Assembly: GCF_014836445.1 (NCBI RefSeq)
Contig: NZ_JACSQV010000014.1
Location: 29,486-93,485, forward strand
Length of the DNA: 64,000 nucleotides
Direction of reading: 5' to 3'
Origin: Cellulomonas avistercoris
GTDB lineage: Bacteria > Actinomycetota > Actinomycetes > Actinomycetales > Cellulomonadaceae
The translations under genes were made by a program, and so were the position numbers. The notes beneath the pieces are model-generated. The model ran no database searches. It saw only the letters and a list, made by a program, of their open reading frames with translations, and was not told the DNA's origin. Positions 49,701-59,605 of the stretch are shown one piece after another (position 1 is the stretch's first letter; each line of letters begins with the position of its first letter).

Positions 49701-50188
49701 GCGGTCCGCTGCGCGAGGCGCAGGCGCCGTCCGGCCCGCACGGCGTCGCGCGCCCGGGGGTCGTCCTGCAGGTGCCGGGCGAGGGGCGCGGCCCACGGCG
49801 TCCCGGCGGCGACCGCGTCGTCGACCGCCCGCAGCACGTGCCACACGAGCCGCTCCGGCTCCCACGGGTCGTCGTCGCGTGCCGTGCCCGTGGCGGCAGC
49901 GACCGCATCACGCACGAGCCGCGTCGGCGGGTCGAAGTCGATGCGGGCGCACACGCCGGCCTCGCCGTCCGGCCCGGCACCGAGCCGGTGGGACAGCCGC
50001 TGCGCCACCCAGCGCTCGACTCCGCGCGTCGGCACGGCGACGACCTCGCGCGCGAACGGGTCGGCGCCCGGCGGGACGTCCGCGAGCACGTCGGCCAGCG
50101 CGTCCACCAGGACGTCCGCGCGCTCGGACGTGTGCACGCGCAGCAGGCCGGGGGATGCGTCCGCCCGTGCCTGCCCCGTCGTCGTCAC
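46724..50188 (-). CDS. recC: Exodeoxyribonuclease V gamma subunit
   Basis: 1154 residues. RecC scaffold and Chi-recognition subunit with a decayed helicase fold: VPTRGVERWVAQRLSHRLG near the N terminus, CHGRGRQVEVLREALLGLL, RVVCLLGMDDGAFPR and a C-terminal decayed nuclease-like domain. I chose GTG 50188: TAGCGT (complement of 50196-50201) is 7 bases upstream, giving a leaderless message. The alternative GTG 50218 lies upstream of that -10. First gene of the RecCBD operon. Confidence 0.9.
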   Translation of the reverse strand: MTTTGQARADASPGLLRVHTSERADVLVDALADVLADVPPGADPFAREVVAVPTRGVERWVAQRLSHRLGAGPDGEAGVCARIDFDPPTRLVRDAVAAATGTARDDDPWEPERLVWHVLRAVDDAVAAGTPWAAPLARHLQDDPRARDAVRAGRRLRLAQRTAGAFAAYAAQRPSLVVAWAAGRDEDGAGAPLPADVAWQAPLWRAVRAAVDAASPAEMLADACRVLRAEPDRSDLPPRLSVLGPTRLPQAHVDVLTALAVHRDVHLWLPHPSPALWRRAAAAGAAPGASSRAAPRRADVPTVAVHPLLASAARDATELGVRLTASGAQVTHHPAPPPPPTVLGALQAALRADERPATRAAAAADDRTVQVHACHGRGRQVEVLREALLGLLADDPTLEPRDVVVLCPDVEAFAPLVVAAFGAAATPGEPDDADGPRGSARPAVHPGRTLRVRVADRAPARTNPLLRVLSALLALAGSRVAASGVVDLAGLPAVRRRFGFDDADTERLRAWALESGVRWGEDQDRRARYGLGAVAQGTWRTATDRLLLGVAMAEEDHRFVGSALPLDDVDSTDVDLAGRFAELVDRTTALLDELEGVRPAGAWFDTLERALVLLAAADPTDAWQEVEARRVLGDARSSAAGVDVPLRLPDVVALLDPRLAGRPTRAGFRTGALTVCSLEPMRAVPHRVVCLLGMDDGAFPRSGAPDGDDVLARDPLVGERDRRAEDRQLFLDAVMAAGDHLVVVHSGADERTGAPRPPAVPVGELLDAVDEAVELPRGRTAREALVVHHPLQTVDERNFAPGALGRPGPFSFDDVDRRAAAVAREPRHPRPPLLTASLPPLDEPVVDLDDLVSALEHPVRAFVRRRLGVLVPGETQDLDDRLPLTLAPLDGWATGDRLLAAVLDGVDLTRAAAAERRRGKVPPGNLGGAARADVATRVAAVADAAVPVLAAPATTVDVTVALPGGRTLTGTVPGVHGDVLVRAVYARLGAKHRLRAWVRLLALAASPGAPAVRGAATVGRGPGSRATAATSWLSPPSAQDARRLLADLVAVRDRAMCAPLPLPVAAAGTYAQRRHGHDDPAGALADAEHALRDRFEHTDEYHVLAWGDGFTLTAVAGDPGPADRAAWPDEPTLLGALARTVWDALLTHEGRGPA

Positions 50189-50269
50189 GCGTCGCACGCT
50201 AGCGAACCGTGCCGACACCGCGGGCGCCGTCCACAGCCCCGGTCTGCACGGCGCCCCGCTCGTCCGGGG

Positions 50270-51169
50270 TCAGGTCCAGACGCCGCGCGAGCGCAGCACG
50301 TCGCGCAGGAGGTCCGCGCGGTCGGTGACCAGACCGTCGACCCCCAGGTCCAGCAGGCGGTGCATCTCGGCCGGGTCGTTCACCGTCCACACGTGCACGT
50401 GGCGGCCGGCCACGTGCGCGGCGGCGACGGTGCCGGCGTCGACGACGCGCAGGCGCCCCTGCGCGACCGGCACCTGCAGCGCGTCCACGTCCCGCAGCGC
50501 GCGGGCCGCCAGCCGCCCGGCGCGCGCGCGGTGCGACACGAGGAACCGGGCGACCTCGCCCGTCGCGGCCGACGTGGCCACCGGCCGGCTGAGGTGCGCG
50601 AGCGTCGCGCGACGCCGTGCGGCCGAGAACGACGTCACGCACACGCGGTCGTGCGACGCCGTGCGCTCGATCGCGTGCGCCACGGGGACGATCGCGTGCT
50701 CGCTCTTGACGTCGATGTTCACGCGCAGCCCCGGCCACGTGCCCAGCACGTCCTCGAGCCGCGGCACGGGGTCGACCCCGCCGATGCGCGCGCGCCCGAC
50801 GACCGCCCACGGCAGCTCGGAGACCAGCCCCTCCGCGTCGGTCGTGCGGTCCAGGGTCTCGTCGTGCAGCGCGACGGCGACGTCGTCCGACGTCGCGTGG
50901 GCGTCCGTCTCGACGTACCGGAAGCCGAGGTCGACGGCGGCCCCGAACGCGGTCAGCGAGTTCTCCCGCCCGTCGAGCGCGAACCCGCGGTGCGCCAGGG
51001 CGACGACGCCGCTCGGGTCGTCGAAGTACGGGTGGGGCGCGCGCGACGGCGCGTGCCCACGGCTGTCGTCGACGTCGTCACCCGTGTGCACGTCACCACT
51101 GTCACCCGGGCGGACCGCGGGGACGCCGGCGACGGCCGGGTTTTCACCCGACCGTCGCGGTCCCGTCAT
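50270..51169 (-). CDS. Glycerophosphodiester phosphodiesterase family protein
   Basis: 299 residues, GDPD TIM barrel. The catalytic motif ALAHRGFALDGRENSLTAF gives HR and E/N, followed by FRYVETDAHATSDDVAVALHD with the metal-binding E-x-D and second His, and later NIDVKSE. It hydrolyses glycerophosphodiesters to glycerol 3-phosphate and an alcohol. No signal peptide; the N-terminal 50 residues are low-complexity. ATG 51169 overlaps the preceding CNNM-type stop (ATGA). Adjacent to membrane-ion genes, so envelope lipid turnover is a possible link. Confidence 0.88.
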   Translation of the reverse strand: MTGPRRSGENPAVAGVPAVRPGDSGDVHTGDDVDDSRGHAPSRAPHPYFDDPSGVVALAHRGFALDGRENSLTAFGAAVDLGFRYVETDAHATSDDVAVALHDETLDRTTDAEGLVSELPWAVVGRARIGGVDPVPRLEDVLGTWPGLRVNIDVKSEHAIVPVAHAIERTASHDRVCVTSFSAARRRATLAHLSRPVATSAATGEVARFLVSHRARAGRLAARALRDVDALQVPVAQGRLRVVDAGTVAAAHVAGRHVHVWTVNDPAEMHRLLDLGVDGLVTDRADLLRDVLRSRGVWT

Positions 51170-52179
51170 GCCGGCGCCGTCCGTGAGGCCTGCGGCAGCA
51201 GGCGCTCCACGACGTCCGCGAGCGTCACGACGAGCGTGCGCTCGCCGCCGGTCACCACGGCCAGGTGGTGGCGTCCCTCCCGCATCCCGGCGAACGCGGT
51301 CACGACGAGGGTGCCCGCGGCCACCTCGTACACCGGGCGCACGAACGGTGCGGCCGGTGCGTCGGGCGCGCTGGTCAGGGTGTCGCGCACGTGCACGACC
51401 CCGGTGACCCGCCCGTCGCCGACGAGGATGCGCAGGTGCCCGCTGTCCAGCGACGCCCGTTGCACGTCCGCGACGGTCGCGGCCGTCGGCACGGTCACGG
51501 GGACCGCGCCGGGGTCCGCCAGGTCCTCGACCGTCATGCGCTGGAGCTCCAGCGCCTGCGAGAGCTGCGCCGAGAACGCGGCGTCCAGCGCACCCACGTT
51601 GGCCGAGTGCTCGACCAGGTGCCGCAGCGACGCCGGGTCGGTCGTCGCGGACATCTCGTCGACCGGCTCGACGCCCAGGCGGCGGATCAGGCCGTTCGCC
51701 GCCTCGTTGAGCGCGCGCAGCACGGGCCGGGTGGCCCACATGAAGCCGCGCATGGGCAGCGCGAGCAGCCGCGCCGACGTCTCGGGGTGGGCGATCGCCC
51801 ACGACTTCGGCGCCATCTCGCCCACGACGAGGTGCAGGAACGTGACGACGACCAGCGCGAGCACGAAGCCGGCGACGTCGGCCGCGACCGCCGGCAGGCC
51901 CCACGACGCGAGCACGGGCGTCAGCCAGTGGTGCACGGCGGGCTTGGTGAGGGCGCCCAGCGCCAGCGTGCACGCGGTGATGCCGAGCTGTGCGCCGGCC
52001 AGCAGGACCGTGAGCTCGTGCGAGCTGCGCAGCGCGGCGCGGGCGCTGCGGCTCGTGGCCGCGGCGTCCTCGAACCGGTGGCGGCGTGCCGCCAGCATGG
52101 CGAACTCGACGGCCACGAAGAACGCGGACAGCGCCACGATGGCGACGGTCACCGCCACCACGACCCAGGGGTTGCTCAT
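51166..52179 (-). CDS. CNNM/CorC-type (HlyC/CorC) membrane protein, shorter paralogue
   Basis: 337 residues. DUF21 membrane domain (about 1-190) with AFFVAVEFAMLAARRHRFED, LLAGAQLGITACTLALG and VVGEMAPKSWAIAHPE, followed by a CBS-pair region (MTVEDLADPGAVPVTVPTAA ... HLRILVGDGRVTGVVHVRD). It lacks the C-terminal transporter-associated domain present in its neighbour. Tandem CNNM pairs are common in actinobacteria and are linked to Mg2+/Co2+ efflux or homeostasis. Overlaps the upstream paralogue by 4 bases. Confidence 0.9.
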   Translation of the reverse strand: MSNPWVVVAVTVAIVALSAFFVAVEFAMLAARRHRFEDAAATSRSARAALRSSHELTVLLAGAQLGITACTLALGALTKPAVHHWLTPVLASWGLPAVAADVAGFVLALVVVTFLHLVVGEMAPKSWAIAHPETSARLLALPMRGFMWATRPVLRALNEAANGLIRRLGVEPVDEMSATTDPASLRHLVEHSANVGALDAAFSAQLSQALELQRMTVEDLADPGAVPVTVPTAATVADVQRASLDSGHLRILVGDGRVTGVVHVRDTLTSAPDAPAAPFVRPVYEVAAGTLVVTAFAGMREGRHHLAVVTGGERTLVVTLADVVERLLPQASRTAPA

Positions 52180-53570
52180 CGGTCCGCCTCCCGGCCGTCG
52201 GTCGACGGGGTGGTCCCGCCGGGGGTGCCGGTGCCGCCGTGCGCCGGCAGGACGCTGAGGCGCACCCGCGCGGGCACGTGCCGCTCGACGGCGAGCACCT
52301 CGATGCGCAGCACCTCGACCGGCGGCGCGTCGGGGTCGCCCAGGCGCGCCGGGTCCGGCGGCAGGGGGACGTCGACGACCGTGCCCTGCGGCGGCAGCGC
52401 GCCGTGCGCGTCGATCGTCAGGCCCGCGATGGTCTCGTGGTCCCCGCGCGGCAGGTCACGCGCGAGCGCGCGCTCGACCTCGTCGACGTGCACGTCGCCC
52501 GCGACGATCCACGAGCCGTCGTCCTGCCGGGTGGCGTCGGCGGCGTCCAGCGGGTCGTGCTCGTCGTGGATCTCACCCACGAGCTCCTCGGCCGCGTCCT
52601 CCAGCGACAGCGCGCCCGCGAACCCGCCGTACTCGTCGATGACGACGGCCAGCTGGTTCTGCGTGCCGACCAGCAGCCGCACGGCGTCGGGCAGGGGCAT
52701 GGACTCCGGCACCAGCGGTGCCGGGCGCTGCAGGTCGGCCGCGGTCGCCGCCGGGTCGGTGCAGCGCAGCACGTCGGGCAGGTGCACGACGCCGGTGACG
52801 CTCTCGTCGTCCAGCACCGGGTAGCGCGAGTGACCGTGCGACATCAGCTCGCGCAGGCGGGTCACGGACGTCCCGGGCTCGACGACGTCGACGCGCGAGC
52901 GCGGCACCATGGCGTGCTCGACGTCCCGCTGGGGGAAGTCCAGGATCCGGTCGAGCAGGACGGACAGGTCGCGCGGCAGGTCGGGGGAGCCCGCGACCAG
53001 GTGCTCGAGGTCGCGCGCGGTCGCCGAGTGCTCGACGTCGTGCACGGGCTCGATGCCCAGGAGCCTGAGCAGCGCGTTCGACGCGGCGTCGAAGATGCGG
53101 ACGAGCCAGCCGAACGCCCGCAGGTACCAGACCGTCGACGTGGCCAGGCGCACGGCCGTGGCCTCGGGGCGGGCGATCGCGAGGTTCTTGGGGAACAGCT
53201 CGCCGAACAGCATCTGGACCAGCGTCGAGAACAGCAGCGCCAGGACGGTGCCGACCGCGACGCCGACGCCCGTGGGCACGTCGACCATGCCCAGCGCCTC
53301 GCCGATCGACTCGCCGATCAGCGGCTCGGCGACGTACCCGACCAGCAGGCCCGTGACGGTGATGCCGAGCTGGGCGCCGGACAGCATGAACGACGTGCGG
53401 CGCGTGACGTCGAGCGCCTTGCGCGCGCCCTCGTCACCGGACTCCGCGCGCGAGGCCAGCCGCGAGCGGTCGACGGACATGTAGCCAAACTCCTGGGCCA
53501 CGAAGTACGCGGTCGCGGCGGTGATCGCCAGGACGACGAGCACACCGACCAGGAGGGTGAGGACCCACAT
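52176..53570 (-). CDS. CNNM/CorC-type (HlyC/CorC) membrane protein, full-length
   Basis: 464 residues. DUF21 domain with four membrane segments (ATAYFVAQEFGYMSVDRSRL, MLSGAQLGITVTGLLVG, MLFGELFPKNLAIARPEAT), a CBS pair (about 215-335: AMVPRSRVDVVEPGTSVTRL, SRYPVLDDESVTGVVHLPDV) and a C-terminal CorC_HlyC domain (DGSWIVAGDVHVDEVERAL). Such proteins export or regulate Mg2+. ATG 53570 shares its A with the stop of a 25-codon upstream ORF (TGATG), and its ribosome site can be masked by an RNA stem. First gene of the CNNM-CNNM-GDPD operon. Confidence 0.92.
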   Translation of the reverse strand: MWVLTLLVGVLVVLAITAATAYFVAQEFGYMSVDRSRLASRAESGDEGARKALDVTRRTSFMLSGAQLGITVTGLLVGYVAEPLIGESIGEALGMVDVPTGVGVAVGTVLALLFSTLVQMLFGELFPKNLAIARPEATAVRLATSTVWYLRAFGWLVRIFDAASNALLRLLGIEPVHDVEHSATARDLEHLVAGSPDLPRDLSVLLDRILDFPQRDVEHAMVPRSRVDVVEPGTSVTRLRELMSHGHSRYPVLDDESVTGVVHLPDVLRCTDPAATAADLQRPAPLVPESMPLPDAVRLLVGTQNQLAVVIDEYGGFAGALSLEDAAEELVGEIHDEHDPLDAADATRQDDGSWIVAGDVHVDEVERALARDLPRGDHETIAGLTIDAHGALPPQGTVVDVPLPPDPARLGDPDAPPVEVLRIEVLAVERHVPARVRLSVLPAHGGTGTPGGTTPSTDGREADR

Positions 53571-53647
53571 CAGAGCCCCACCTCCCGTCGCGTCGTCGCG
53601 TCGCGGGGGTGGGGCACGGGACTGTGCCCCGGACTGTCGGGGTCCAT
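53570..53647 (-). CDS. 25-residue Pro/Asp-rich leader peptide (uORF) of the CNNM operon
   Basis: ATG 53645-53647 has GGCGGAG 6 bases upstream. The peptide begins MDPDSPGHSPVPHP and ends REVGL. Its TGA shares a base with the CNNM ATG (TGATG), giving translational coupling. The opening recalls the MgtL leader of enterobacteria (MEPDPTPLP), where acidic/proline codons make ribosomes fall off when Mg2+ is low. The similarity could be convergent. Too short for ordinary gene calls, but its ribosome site, stop coupling and peptide bias all agree. Confidence 0.65.
   Translation of the reverse strand: MDPDSPGHSPVPHPRDATTRREVGL
53575..53630 (-). promoter_or_regulatory. Mutually exclusive RNA stems in the CNNM leader
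   Basis: Stem A: GGGGCAC pairs with GTGCCCC (53611-53630, 6-base loop). Stem B: GCCCCACC (53608-53615) pairs with GGTGGGGC (53575-53582), which overlaps the CNNM ribosome site GGGAGGTGGGG. The CCCC block is shared, so A and B cannot coexist. The position of a ribosome on the uORF would decide whether the site is free. Confidence 0.55.
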
Positions 53648-53748
53648 CGGTTCTCCGCCTCGAGTAGGGGACGGGTGGGCAACGTGCGGGTCGGTGCGGA
53701 CGTTCCCGCGCGGACGACCCGCGCCGGGTGACGTCCGTCACGGGTCGC

Positions 53749-55344
53749 TCAGCGGTCGGTCGGGCCGTCGTGCCGGTCGTCGTGCGGCTGGTGGGCCGCG
53801 TAGACCCGCAGCGCACCGGGCACGATGCGCAGCCGCGCGACGGACGCCGGGGGCAGCGGTGTGGTCTCGCCGTCGTGGGCCAGGACGGCGGGTGCGCCGG
53901 TCCCCACCGTCAGCGTCGCGGCCGTGCGCTGCCGCACGACCAGCCGCCGGCGCACCGGCGGCACGGCCGCCAGGGCCCGGGCCCCGAGGTCCCCGGCCAC
54001 GAGCTCGAGGACCGCGCGCAGGCGGCTGTACGCGGCCGCGGCCCCGGCGTCGCGCACGTCCAGCACGCCGTCGTCGAGGCGACGCCGGGCGACCGGTGCC
54101 AGGGTCCGCGGGTGGTAGCGGCCGACACCGGCGAAGAGCGACCACCAGGTGCCGTCCTCGTCGTCGACGACCAGCGGGACCGGTGAGCTCGCGCGCAGGG
54201 CGCGGGCTGCCGCGACGAGCGTCGCCGAGGGCTTGCCGATCCGGGGCGTCAGACGGTCGCGCACCGTCACGAGCTGCGGGTACACCCCGACGGAGAACGT
54301 GTTGAGCACCGTCACAGGGTCGCCGTCCCCGACCGTCAGCTCGCCGACGTCCACGACCGCCCCGGTGCCCGCCGCGGCGGCGCGGGCGGCGGCACCGACG
54401 GACGGCAGGCCCAGGGTCAGCGCGAAGTGGTTGAGCGTCCCGGTGGGCAGCACCAGCAGCGGCAGCCCCTCCCGGCGCGCGGCGTCCGCCACGGCGGCCG
54501 CGGTGCCGTCGCCCCCGGCCGCCCCGACCGCCCGCGCGCCGCGCGCCGCGGCCTCCCGCACCACCTGCGCGACCGACGTGCCCTCGTCCAGGACGACGAC
54601 GTGCGCGCGGGGGAGCGCGCCGCGCACGAGGTCCGCCACGGGGTGCACGCGCACGCGCGCCGCACCCGAGCGGGGGTTCACCACGACCGTCAGGCCCTCG
54701 CCGTCGGGCAGGGCCGGGAGTCGCACGGGCGGACCCGCGGGCGCGTCCGGTCCCGGCAGCCGGCGGCTGGGGACGAGCCGTCGCCCCGCGAGCGCGACCC
54801 CCGCACCCAGCGCGACGCCGCCGGCCACGTCCGAGACCCAGTGCGCGCCGACGTGCAGCCGCGAGTACGCGACGGCCGCGGCCACGGGCGCCACGGCCAC
54901 GCCCGCCGCCGGCCACTCCAGCGCGACACCGGTGGCGAACGCCGCGGCCGAGGCGCTGTGACCCGACGGGAACGACCCGGACGTCGGCTGGCGTGCGAGT
55001 CGCCGCACCCACGGCAGGTGGGACGCGTCCGGGCGCCGCCCGCCGAACACGAGCTTGCCCAGCAGGTTCGCCAGCGCGCTCGCGGCCACGACCGAGCCCA
55101 GGCCGCGCAGCGCGGCCCGCTGCCCGCGCCACCCCGTCAGCGCCAGGCCGGCGGCGACGGCGCACCACAGGCGCGAGCGGTCGGCGGCGGTGGACAGCCG
55201 CACCAGCGCGGCGTCGACGCGCGCACCCAGCCGGTACGCCGACGTCCGCGCGTGCGCGGCGCGGTCGGCGCGCGCGAGCAGCGTCAGCACGTCGTGCGGG
55301 CGCAGCAGCCCCGGCACGCGTCCCTCGTCGCGCCGCGTCGCCAT
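53749..55344 (-). CDS. PAP2 phosphatase / diacylglycerol-kinase fusion protein
   Basis: 531 residues. Residues about 1-215 are a PAP2-type phosphatase with KLVFGGRRP, PSGHSASAAAF and SRLHVGAHWVSDV, the three catalytic motifs, within membrane segments. Residues about 230-525 are a DAG/sphingosine-kinase-like domain (VVVNPRSGAARV, GAAGGDGTAAAVADAA, LPTGTLNHFALTLGLP). The fusion pairs a lipid phosphatase with a lipid kinase, suggesting phosphatidate or polyprenyl-phosphate turnover. ATG 55344 is used; the longer frame enters the AraC promoter region. Confidence 0.9.
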   Translation of the reverse strand: MATRRDEGRVPGLLRPHDVLTLLARADRAAHARTSAYRLGARVDAALVRLSTAADRSRLWCAVAAGLALTGWRGQRAALRGLGSVVAASALANLLGKLVFGGRRPDASHLPWVRRLARQPTSGSFPSGHSASAAAFATGVALEWPAAGVAVAPVAAAVAYSRLHVGAHWVSDVAGGVALGAGVALAGRRLVPSRRLPGPDAPAGPPVRLPALPDGEGLTVVVNPRSGAARVRVHPVADLVRGALPRAHVVVLDEGTSVAQVVREAAARGARAVGAAGGDGTAAAVADAARREGLPLLVLPTGTLNHFALTLGLPSVGAAARAAAAGTGAVVDVGELTVGDGDPVTVLNTFSVGVYPQLVTVRDRLTPRIGKPSATLVAAARALRASSPVPLVVDDEDGTWWSLFAGVGRYHPRTLAPVARRRLDDGVLDVRDAGAAAAYSRLRAVLELVAGDLGARALAAVPPVRRRLVVRQRTAATLTVGTGAPAVLAHDGETTPLPPASVARLRIVPGALRVYAAHQPHDDRHDGPTDR

Positions 55345-55455
55345 GGCACCCCGTCCGCCGTCCGTCGTGCTCGCCCCTGCCACCTTCGCACGGGTCCGCG
55401 GCCGGCACTCCCCGGGGTGCTGGGCATCCGGCGTCCCGCACGGCAGGCTGGGGGG

Positions 55456-55926
55456 ATGGCGACCGGCGCGACCAGCGGCACGACCCGTGGCGACGCGCAC
55501 CTGCAGGAGCTGCGTCTGCTGCGCACGGTGCGTGACCGCATGGACCGCGACTACGCGCAGCCGCTCGACGTCGAGGCGCTGGCCCGCGGCGTGCACATGT
55601 CCGCCGGGCACCTGAGCCGCCGGTTCCGGGCCGCGTTCGGCGAGTCGCCCTACTCCTACCTCATGACGCGGCGCGTCGAGCGGGCGATGACGCTGCTGCG
55701 GCGCGGCGACCTGTCGGTCACGGAGGTCTGCTTCGCGGTCGGCTGCTCGTCGCTGGGGACGTTCAGCACGCGCTTCTCCGAGCTGGTCGGCATCCCGCCG
55801 TCGGAGTACCGCCGGACCGCGGCGACGGACGGTGCGGGCATCCCGAGCTGCGTCGCCAAGCAGGTGATGCGCCCGCAGCGGGATCGGTCAGGATCCGAGA
55901 AGCGCCGGCCGCACGCGTCCTCCTAG
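55456..55926 (+). CDS. AraC-family transcriptional regulator (DNA-binding domain only)
   Basis: 156 residues consisting almost entirely of the double helix-turn-helix (LDVEALARGVHMSAGHLSRR, then TEVCFAVGCSSLGTFSTRFS, VGIPPSEYRR). There is no N-terminal sensor domain. Such short AraC proteins often sit next to a VOC-family gene, as here; the VOC gene begins 10 bases downstream and its promoter lies within this gene's 3' end. Confidence 0.9.
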   Translation: MATGATSGTTRGDAHLQELRLLRTVRDRMDRDYAQPLDVEALARGVHMSAGHLSRRFRAAFGESPYSYLMTRRVERAMTLLRRGDLSVTEVCFAVGCSSLGTFSTRFSELVGIPPSEYRRTAATDGAGIPSCVAKQVMRPQRDRSGSEKRRPHASS

Positions 55927-55936
55927 CGTGGTGGCC

Positions 55937-56344
55937 ATGGACCTCCTCATCCACTACACGTTCCTCCCCGCCGACGACCCCGAGGCGTCGCTCGCGTTCT
56001 ACCGCGACGTGCTCGGCTTCGACGTCCGCAACGACGTCGGGTACGGCGACATGCGCTGGATCACCGTCGGCCCGCCCGCGCAGCCGCAGACGTCGATCGT
56101 CCTGCACCCGCCCGCGGCGGACCCCGGGATCACCGACGACGAGCGGCGCACCATCGCGGCGCTCATGGCGAAGGGCTCCTACGCGTCGGTCGTGCTCGCG
56201 ACGTCCGACGTCGACGCGGCCTTCGAGAAGGTGCAGGCCGGGGGCGCCGAGGTGGTGCAGGAGCCGATGGACCAGCCGTACGGCACGCGGGACTGCGCGT
56301 TCCGCGACCCCGCGGGCAACATGGTCCGCATCAACCAGGTCTGA
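55937..56344 (+). CDS. VOC (glyoxalase/bleomycin-resistance) family protein
   Basis: 135 residues, two beta-alpha-beta-beta-beta modules: DDPEASLAFYRDVLGFDV and SDVDAAFEKVQAGGAEVVQ followed by DCAFRDPAGNMVRINQV. Metal-ligand positions are only partly recognisable. Probably controlled by the adjacent AraC protein. TAGCGT at 55924-55929 is 7 bases before ATG 55937, so I prefer this start over GTG 55928 and expect a leaderless mRNA. Confidence 0.88.
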   Translation: MDLLIHYTFLPADDPEASLAFYRDVLGFDVRNDVGYGDMRWITVGPPAQPQTSIVLHPPAADPGITDDERRTIAALMAKGSYASVVLATSDVDAAFEKVQAGGAEVVQEPMDQPYGTRDCAFRDPAGNMVRINQV

Positions 56345-56401
56345 CGGCCCTCGGCGTGCAGCGCGCCATCGGCGGGTGATTCTGCCGGGGCGGCGGATCG
56401 A

Positions 56402-56417
56402 TCGAACAGGTGTTCGA
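56402..56417. promoter_or_regulatory. LexA (SOS) box TCGAAC-AGGT-GTTCGA
   Basis: A perfect palindrome matching the actinobacterial/Gram-positive SOS consensus TCGAAC-N4-GTTCGA. It ends 1 base before a -10-like TATCCT (56419-56424) that precedes ATG 56431, an ideal place for LexA to block transcription. Confidence 0.9.
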
Positions 56418-56430
56418 CTATCCTGGCGTC

Positions 56431-56730
56431 ATGTCCGACCGCCCGCTGCCACCCCGACCCCCCGCCCGCGACGTCGCCAACAGCGAGGTCCCCGACGGCA
56501 TCCCGACCCGTCCGCAGGGGGACGTCGCGGTGGTCGTGCGGCTGGTCTGGTCCGACGGCGGGGAGGAGTGGCGCGCGGCCCGGGCGATCCGGTGGACCCG
56601 CACGCACGTCATGGTCGCGTGGCGCGAGCACGACACCGACCCGCGCTCGGAACGGCACACGTGGCTGCGCGCCGGCGACGTCGCGCGCTCCATCAGCTGG
56701 TTCGTGCCGCCGGAGCGCACCCCGGCGTGA
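56431..56730 (+). CDS. Small SOS-box-controlled protein of unknown function
   Basis: 99 residues. A Pro-rich N terminus (RPLPPRPPARD) leads into a beta-rich domain (VAVVVRLVWSDGGEEWRAAR, then AIRWTRTHVMVAWREHD) with conserved-looking Trp residues and a C-terminal WFVPPERTPA. No helicase, nuclease or polymerase motif is visible. A perfect LexA box and a leaderless-type -10 directly precede ATG 56431, so it should be induced by DNA damage. An upstream in-frame GTG would include the LexA box and is rejected. Convergent with the P-type ATPase. Confidence 0.8.
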   Translation: MSDRPLPPRPPARDVANSEVPDGIPTRPQGDVAVVVRLVWSDGGEEWRAARAIRWTRTHVMVAWREHDTDPRSERHTWLRAGDVARSISWFVPPERTPA

Positions 56731-56740
56731 GGCGCGCGCC

Positions 56741-59482
<2,742 letters not shown>

Positions 59483-59557
59483 GCGTCACCTCGGTCGGTG
59501 TGGCAGGACCGGACGTCCTCGCATCGTGGCACGCGCGGCGTCGGGGCGACACAGGGC

Positions 59558-59590
59558 GGGGCCGCACCCCGACGTGCAGGGTGCGGCCCC
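59558..59590. terminator. 12-bp perfect hairpin after the DUF4914 gene
   Basis: Arms 59558-59569 and 59579-59590 (GGGGCCGCACCC with its complement), 9-base loop, 15 bases beyond the DUF4914 stop. Confidence 0.75.
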
Positions 59591-59605
59591 GGTGCCGCGG
59601 ACGTC

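Noticed and set aside
43422..52258. Very long plus-strand open frames opposite recCBD and the CNNM genes (over 1000 codons)
   Set aside because: Their translations are low-complexity Arg/Ala/His or Ser/Arg/Thr-rich, typical of the complement of GC-rich coding sequence; the minus strand encodes intact RecC, RecB, RecD and CNNM proteins.
53571..53748. Known metal riboswitch (M-box or yybP-ykoY) in the CNNM leader
   Set aside because: I could not find the conserved core of either class; the uORF and alternative stems explain the leader better.
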